The notes under the pieces were generated by a model, which had not been told where the DNA came from, did not search any database, and saw only the letters and a program-made list of their open reading frames with translations. The position numbers were made by a program, and so were the translations under genes. Positions 60,510-64,000 of a DNA stretch of 64,000 bases are shown piece by piece (the stretch's first letter is position 1; every line of letters starts with the position of its first letter). Source of the stretch: an uncultured Prevotella sp. (GTDB taxonomy: Bacteria > Bacteroidota > Bacteroidia > Bacteroidales > Bacteroidaceae); contig CADBVZ010000001.1 of the NCBI GenBank assembly GCA_902798285.1, positions 1-64,000 of the forward strand, in the 5' to 3' direction.

Positions 60510-62420
60510 TTATTCGATCGGCAGCTGGATGACGAAGCGGCAGCCGGCACGATAAGAGGGATCGAGAAGGAGGCTGCCCCCGAGGTTGTGGATGTGGCGG
60601 CTGGCGAGGGCCAGGCCGAGGCCAAGGCCTTCGGAGAGGTCGTTGACCTTGGTGAACATCTGGAAGAGGCGGTCGGCATCCTCACGGGGAATGCCAGGAC
60701 CTGTGTCCTCGACGGTAATGCGGACATTGTCGTGGGCCATGGCTATGCGCATGACGATGTTCTGGCCATCGGAATACTTGGCGGCGTTGTGGAGCAACTC
60801 ACAGATGCTACGTACAAGGTAGCCGCGATTGGTATGGATATGGAAATCGTCGGGCATATCGGTACCATAGTAGAAGGCCATGCCCGGGTAATGCTTCAGC
60901 ACCTTCTCGAAGCACTCGCGGGCCAGATCGTTGCAGAACACTTTTTCATCCCTGTTGGCATAGAGTTCCTCGGTGGTGCCTCGGGCGGAGCTGTCGAAGA
61001 GCATGAGCACCATGCGCTGGAGCACGAGGGCATTATGGCGCATCATATCGGTAATGCCCTTCGTTTCTTCCTCGGGCAGATAGGACTTGCCCTCCTTCAA
61101 CACCTGAGCGAAGCCCATGATGATGTTGAGGGGCGTACGTATCTGATGGGACACGTTCTGGATGAAGAGCGACTTCTGACGGTTGGCCTCCTTGGCAAGT
61201 TCGCTGGCACGAGCCAGTTCCTCGTTACGACGAGTGCCCTCATCGTTCATCTGCTGGATCTCGCCCACATGACTATTGAGCGACTCCTGCATGGTGGCAA
61301 AGTTGTTGCGCAGATGGCCCACGACATCCTCATAATGGGTGCGCGTGATCTGCTCGTCGTAATGACCCTCTGTAATACGTTGCAACTTGAGGGTGAGCTT
61401 ATTGAGCGGACGGACCACCTGAGTCACGGCCACACTGCTGAAGACGAAGATCATGAGCAGACCGATGATAATGAGGGGCGAGAGGATATAAGCCAGGAGG
61501 TTGTAGTTCTTCAGGATGCTGCGTTCAGGACAGACGAGGGCGAGGCTCCAGTTGGTGCCTGGCACGGGCTGATAACTGACGATACAGGGCTGACCCTTGA
61601 TCATGACACTCATACTACCCTGCTGGCCCGTGGTCATCTGATGGCCCAGGGCGATGATGTCGGGATTCTCGTGGGGATCGACATCGCTGAAGACGGTCTG
61701 GGTGAAGAGCTGAGTGGTGTCAGGATGGAGATAATAGCGGCCTTCCTCGCCCGTCATGAAGAAATAGGAGTCGGGGTAAGGCGTTTCGGTGGTGATGAGC
61801 TTTGAGAGGCGCAACAGGGAGAGGTCGGTGGAGATGATGCCCACAAAACGCTTATCGGGCATGTAAAGGGGTTTGCTATAGGAGGCTATCATGCCGTCGA
61901 GGGTGAGTTCGAGCGAGTCGCCCTCGTCGTAATACACGGCCCAGCAGGCCTTGTTTGATTGCTTGGGCGGCTTGTACCATATCTTCTCGAAGTACTCATA
62001 CTCCTCCTCGATGACGGTCCTGACGGAGTCGGGCTCGCGGACGGTATAGACGGAGAAGTAACGGCCGTATTTGGGGAAGATGTCGGGCTCGAGACTGATG
62101 GAGCAGCCATCGATATGACCATTCAGGGCCACGACATAGTTGGAATAGGCCAAGAGCGAGTCGGGCTGCAGATTGGCCACCACATCGAAGGCCGTGAGAT
62201 CGGTAGCAGTCTGAACGATGCTCATATAGCGATTGATGCGCTGCATGGTGGTATTGACCACGCTGGCGGCATGCTTGGTGGCCTCGCGCTTGACTTTATT
62301 TCTCGACTGGACGAAGAGCACACCCAATGACAGCATAAAGATAGGTATGGCCATAAGCAGAATGCCAAGGCTGAGCTTCCAAGAGATGGACTGGCGGATA
62401 TGTTTGACAATGGAACGCAT
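60510..62420 (-). CDS. Membrane sensor histidine kinase (dCache-HAMP-HisKA-HATPase)
   Basis: A 636-residue kinase: membrane helix at about 15-37, an extracytoplasmic double-Cache sensor (about 40-300), a second helix, a HAMP domain (RPLNKLTLKLQRITEGHYD), HisKA (NVSHQIRTPLNIIMGF, His425) and HATPase (ICELLHNAAKYSD, VEDTGPGIPRED, LGLGLALASR). It is complete and should be active. No response regulator is in the window. It follows a catalytically defective paralogue by 12 bases. Confidence 0.93.
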   Translation of the reverse strand: MRSIVKHIRQSISWKLSLGILLMAIPIFMLSLGVLFVQSRNKVKREATKHAASVVNTTMQRINRYMSIVQTATDLTAFDVVANLQPDSLLAYSNYVVALNGHIDGCSISLEPDIFPKYGRYFSVYTVREPDSVRTVIEEEYEYFEKIWYKPPKQSNKACWAVYYDEGDSLELTLDGMIASYSKPLYMPDKRFVGIISTDLSLLRLSKLITTETPYPDSYFFMTGEEGRYYLHPDTTQLFTQTVFSDVDPHENPDIIALGHQMTTGQQGSMSVMIKGQPCIVSYQPVPGTNWSLALVCPERSILKNYNLLAYILSPLIIIGLLMIFVFSSVAVTQVVRPLNKLTLKLQRITEGHYDEQITRTHYEDVVGHLRNNFATMQESLNSHVGEIQQMNDEGTRRNEELARASELAKEANRQKSLFIQNVSHQIRTPLNIIMGFAQVLKEGKSYLPEEETKGITDMMRHNALVLQRMVLMLFDSSARGTTEELYANRDEKVFCNDLARECFEKVLKHYPGMAFYYGTDMPDDFHIHTNRGYLVRSICELLHNAAKYSDGQNIVMRIAMAHDNVRITVEDTGPGIPREDADRLFQMFTKVNDLSEGLGLGLALASRHIHNLGGSLLLDPSYRAGCRFVIQLPIE

Positions 62421-62432
62421 AGGGACGGATGG

Positions 62433-63791
62433 TTAGGTCATGATCTTCTCTGAATCGATAATAAGCTGATTGAGCAACGCGGTGATGGTTCCGCCACGCT
62501 GCTTGATCTCGTCGACCAGGCGGTTGGACTCCTCGTCGGTAATCTCGTTGGCATGCTCGCTGATGGTGAGCACCCGATCGACAATATCGCTGACGGGCGT
62601 CATCATCTGATCGGACATGTTATAGAGGAAACTGGTCTTCATACGATCGCCCGCCTGGGCCTCTTCATAGGCCATCTGAAGCACCTCGCGACGTTCCTGC
62701 AGGATCTCAGAGGCGTGATGCATCTCATTCACACGGGTGGACAATGACCTCTGCATCTGCTGGAAATGCTTCTGCAGACTACCCACCTCGTCTTGTCGGC
62801 GACTATCGGGGATGGGTTCATCGTAAGAGCCCTCGGCGATTCGCTGGGCCGACTTAGCCAACTGGCGGAGCGGCAGGAGCTGACGATGGATGAAAAGACA
62901 ACAGGAGACGAGCAACAGCAGCAGACCTATGATGGCGATGATGATCACCATGTGGAGCAGACGGTTGTAGTCGCCAAAGATATCACCCTCAGGATAGATG
63001 ACAGCTGCACTCCAGCCAAGAGCTGTAAGGGCCCGGCCGGATTCGTCGGAACGCTCGAAGGGCTTATAGAACACATAACAGCCCACGCCGTCCATCCTGA
63101 CAAACTCATAGCCCGTCTCACCAGCCATCATGGACTGAATCACGTCGCGTTCGGCGTTATTGTCGTATTTCTCAGCCAACTCGAAGGCATTCTTGTTAAG
63201 GAACGTACTATCGGGGAACACGATGAGCTGGCCACTCTTTCCCAGCAACACGCTGAAGGAATTGGGCGAGGGTTTGCCCTCGAGCATAATCTTGGAAAGC
63301 AACGTGAGCGACACGTCAACATCGAACGTGCCGATAATCTTCTGACCATCGTAGATGGGCAGACGGAAGGTGGTAACGGCCTCCTCCTTGTCATCACGAT
63401 GACACTGAGCCTCGATCCAGCCCGAGAGTTCGGTATTAACTGTGACGGAGTCGGTGTTCCAGATGAAATGGGTGTCGACGATATAAGGATTATCATCGAC
63501 CAGGCGCTGGGCATAGACCTCCATCTTCTCAGGCTGATGGACGTATTTCATCATACGCCAGTAAATATTACCTGTGGCCTGTTCCACGTTGTAGAGCACG
63601 TTGTCAATGCGGTTCACGGTGGCCTCGAGCGTCTGGGCGGCATCACTGAGTGCCTCCTCGCGCACAGCCTTGCGCGAGAAATAGAACAAGGTGAAAAGAG
63701 CTACGATGAGCAAGACGGCCAAGGCTAAGATGACCCTCAGACTAAGCCTGAAGGATAAAGTATGGTTGATATAGTTTTTAAGTTTGGACAT
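62433..63791 (-). CDS. Histidine-kinase-like sensor lacking the phospho-histidine and ATPase domain
   Basis: A 452-residue paralogue of the next gene: membrane helix (residues 16-38), dCache sensor (about 40-290), second helix, HAMP (LPLRQLAKSAQRIAEGSYDE) and a short HisKA-like helix pair. Where kinases have SHxxRTP it has NMSDQMMTPVSDIV, so Asp394 replaces the histidine, and the protein ends without a HATPase domain. It cannot autophosphorylate by itself. It probably heterodimerises with, or modulates, the adjacent intact kinase. Confidence 0.88.
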   Translation of the reverse strand: MSKLKNYINHTLSFRLSLRVILALAVLLIVALFTLFYFSRKAVREEALSDAAQTLEATVNRIDNVLYNVEQATGNIYWRMMKYVHQPEKMEVYAQRLVDDNPYIVDTHFIWNTDSVTVNTELSGWIEAQCHRDDKEEAVTTFRLPIYDGQKIIGTFDVDVSLTLLSKIMLEGKPSPNSFSVLLGKSGQLIVFPDSTFLNKNAFELAEKYDNNAERDVIQSMMAGETGYEFVRMDGVGCYVFYKPFERSDESGRALTALGWSAAVIYPEGDIFGDYNRLLHMVIIIAIIGLLLLLVSCCLFIHRQLLPLRQLAKSAQRIAEGSYDEPIPDSRRQDEVGSLQKHFQQMQRSLSTRVNEMHHASEILQERREVLQMAYEEAQAGDRMKTSFLYNMSDQMMTPVSDIVDRVLTISEHANEITDEESNRLVDEIKQRGGTITALLNQLIIDSEKIMT

Positions 63792-63799
63792 CGCTCTTA

Positions 63800-64000
63800 T
63801 TAATCGTCAGCTAAAGTAAAATCGAGTTGCTTGCGCTCAAGATTGGCACGAGCCACCTGGATGCGGATGGGATCGCCCAACTGATACTTGGTATGATTAC
63901 GCCGGCCTACGATGGTGAAGTTCTTCTCATCGAAGTCGTAGTAGTCGTTGCCAAGGTCGCGGATGGGTATCATTCCCTCGCAATGGGTCTCGTCGATCTG
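63800..64000 (-). CDS. rnr: Ribonuclease R, C-terminal part only (gene continues beyond window)
   Basis: Sixty-six codons read from the window edge to a TAA at 63800-63802, eight bases upstream of the sensor-like gene. The sequence (GMIPIRDLGNDYYDFDE, YQLGDPIRIQVARANLERKQ, LDFTLADD at the end) is the typical S1-domain end of RNase R, a 3'-5' exoribonuclease. The short spacing suggests cotranscription with the sensor genes. Confidence 0.82.
   Translation of the reverse strand, partial: QIDETHCEGMIPIRDLGNDYYDFDEKNFTIVGRRNHTKYQLGDPIRIQVARANLERKQLDFTLADD

Noticed and set aside
60501..61805. Long plus-strand open frame (434 codons) opposite the sensor histidine kinase
   Set aside because: It mirrors the codon pattern of the minus-strand kinase, has no recognisable domain and no promoter. 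The minus-strand frame has all kinase motifs.
62766..63728. Plus-strand open frame of 320 codons opposite the kinase-like sensor
   Set aside because: Antisense shadow; the composition is an artefact of the GC-rich coding strand, and the real gene has clear membrane and HAMP features.
1..64000. Search for tRNA, rRNA, riboswitch, prophage or insertion-sequence signatures
   Set aside because: No cloverleaf with a GTTCNANNC loop, no rRNA-like stretch, no transposase or integrase reading frame and no known riboswitch core was recognised in the intergenic spaces by eye.

Overview
The window is a chromosomal segment of a Gram-negative Bacteroidota, most likely order Bacteroidales and probably Prevotella/Segatella or a close relative. 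The reasons are about two dozen promoters of the Bacteroidota type (TAnnTTTG preceded by a TTTG-like box about 20 bases upstream), families largely confined to this phylum (DUF4294, DUF4421, glutaminyl cyclase of the M28 fold, several FKBP-type isomerases in a row), anaerobic metabolism (NrdD/NrdG, succinate/acetyl-CoA transferase) and lipid A genes. No rRNA, tRNA, CRISPR array, insertion sequence or prophage gene was seen. Taxonomy is inferred from sequence character only.

Layout. 1-1235: 3' part of a PreA-like dihydropyrimidine/dihydroorotate dehydrogenase (-). 1423-8339: miaB, an MsbA-like ABC exporter and two LtaS-like alkaline-phosphatase-superfamily enzymes (+). 8372-13948: lipid A acyltransferase, GT10 fucosyltransferase, LicC-like cytidylyltransferase, HisC-like PLP enzyme, TagF-like glycerophosphotransferase, GtrA. 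13945-18472: helix-hairpin-helix outer-membrane-like protein, DUF4294, GT4, GNAT. 18503-21802: sirtuin and three FKBP isomerases. 21919-28652: one co-directional run with an Lrp regulator, a C26-M19 fusion peptidase, glutaminyl cyclase, a second lipid A acyltransferase, an InaA/WaaP-like kinase and a LicD-PagL fusion. 28621-30798: ATP-grasp enzyme and GT2. 30799-31322: gene-free and full of repeats. 31323-36056: a five-gene minus-strand run (conserved protein, rpoN, PAP2-like, purE, ispG). 36125-48754: histidine phosphatase, nrdG/nrdD, sufE, U32 peptidase, two deoxynucleoside kinases, C1 peptidase lipoprotein, cysS, CoA-transferase, HlyIII, a sensorless histidine kinase. 49062-57132: a six-gene exported/membrane operon of unknown function, centred on a 1251-residue protein with about fifty 14-residue coiled-coil repeats and a transglutaminase-like end. 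57175-60458: DUF4421 remnant, D-2-hydroxyacid dehydrogenase, secreted caspase-like protease with Sel1 repeats, small exported protein. 60510-64000: an active histidine kinase beside a histidine-less, ATPase-less paralogue, then the 3' end of rnr.

The genes share a strong envelope theme: lipid A acylation/deacylation/phosphorylation, surface glycosylation, and a teichoic-acid-like or phospho-alcohol toolkit unusual for a Gram-negative.

The most unusual DNA-level observation is a family of tandem heptanucleotide repeats (GTGAATA, AATTGAG, TTTAATG and relatives, always period 7) at twelve places, mostly gene junctions, where they supply start or stop codons. In three genes they run inside coding sequence. 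The purest tract (4.6 perfect copies of GTGAATA) lies inside the LicC-like cytidylyltransferase; because 7 is not a multiple of 3, gain or loss of one unit would frameshift it. A second observation is an 85-base promoter-carrying sequence present twice (upstream of miaB and of the HisC-like gene). The best candidates for an undescribed system are the 49-57 kb operon and the heptamer family.
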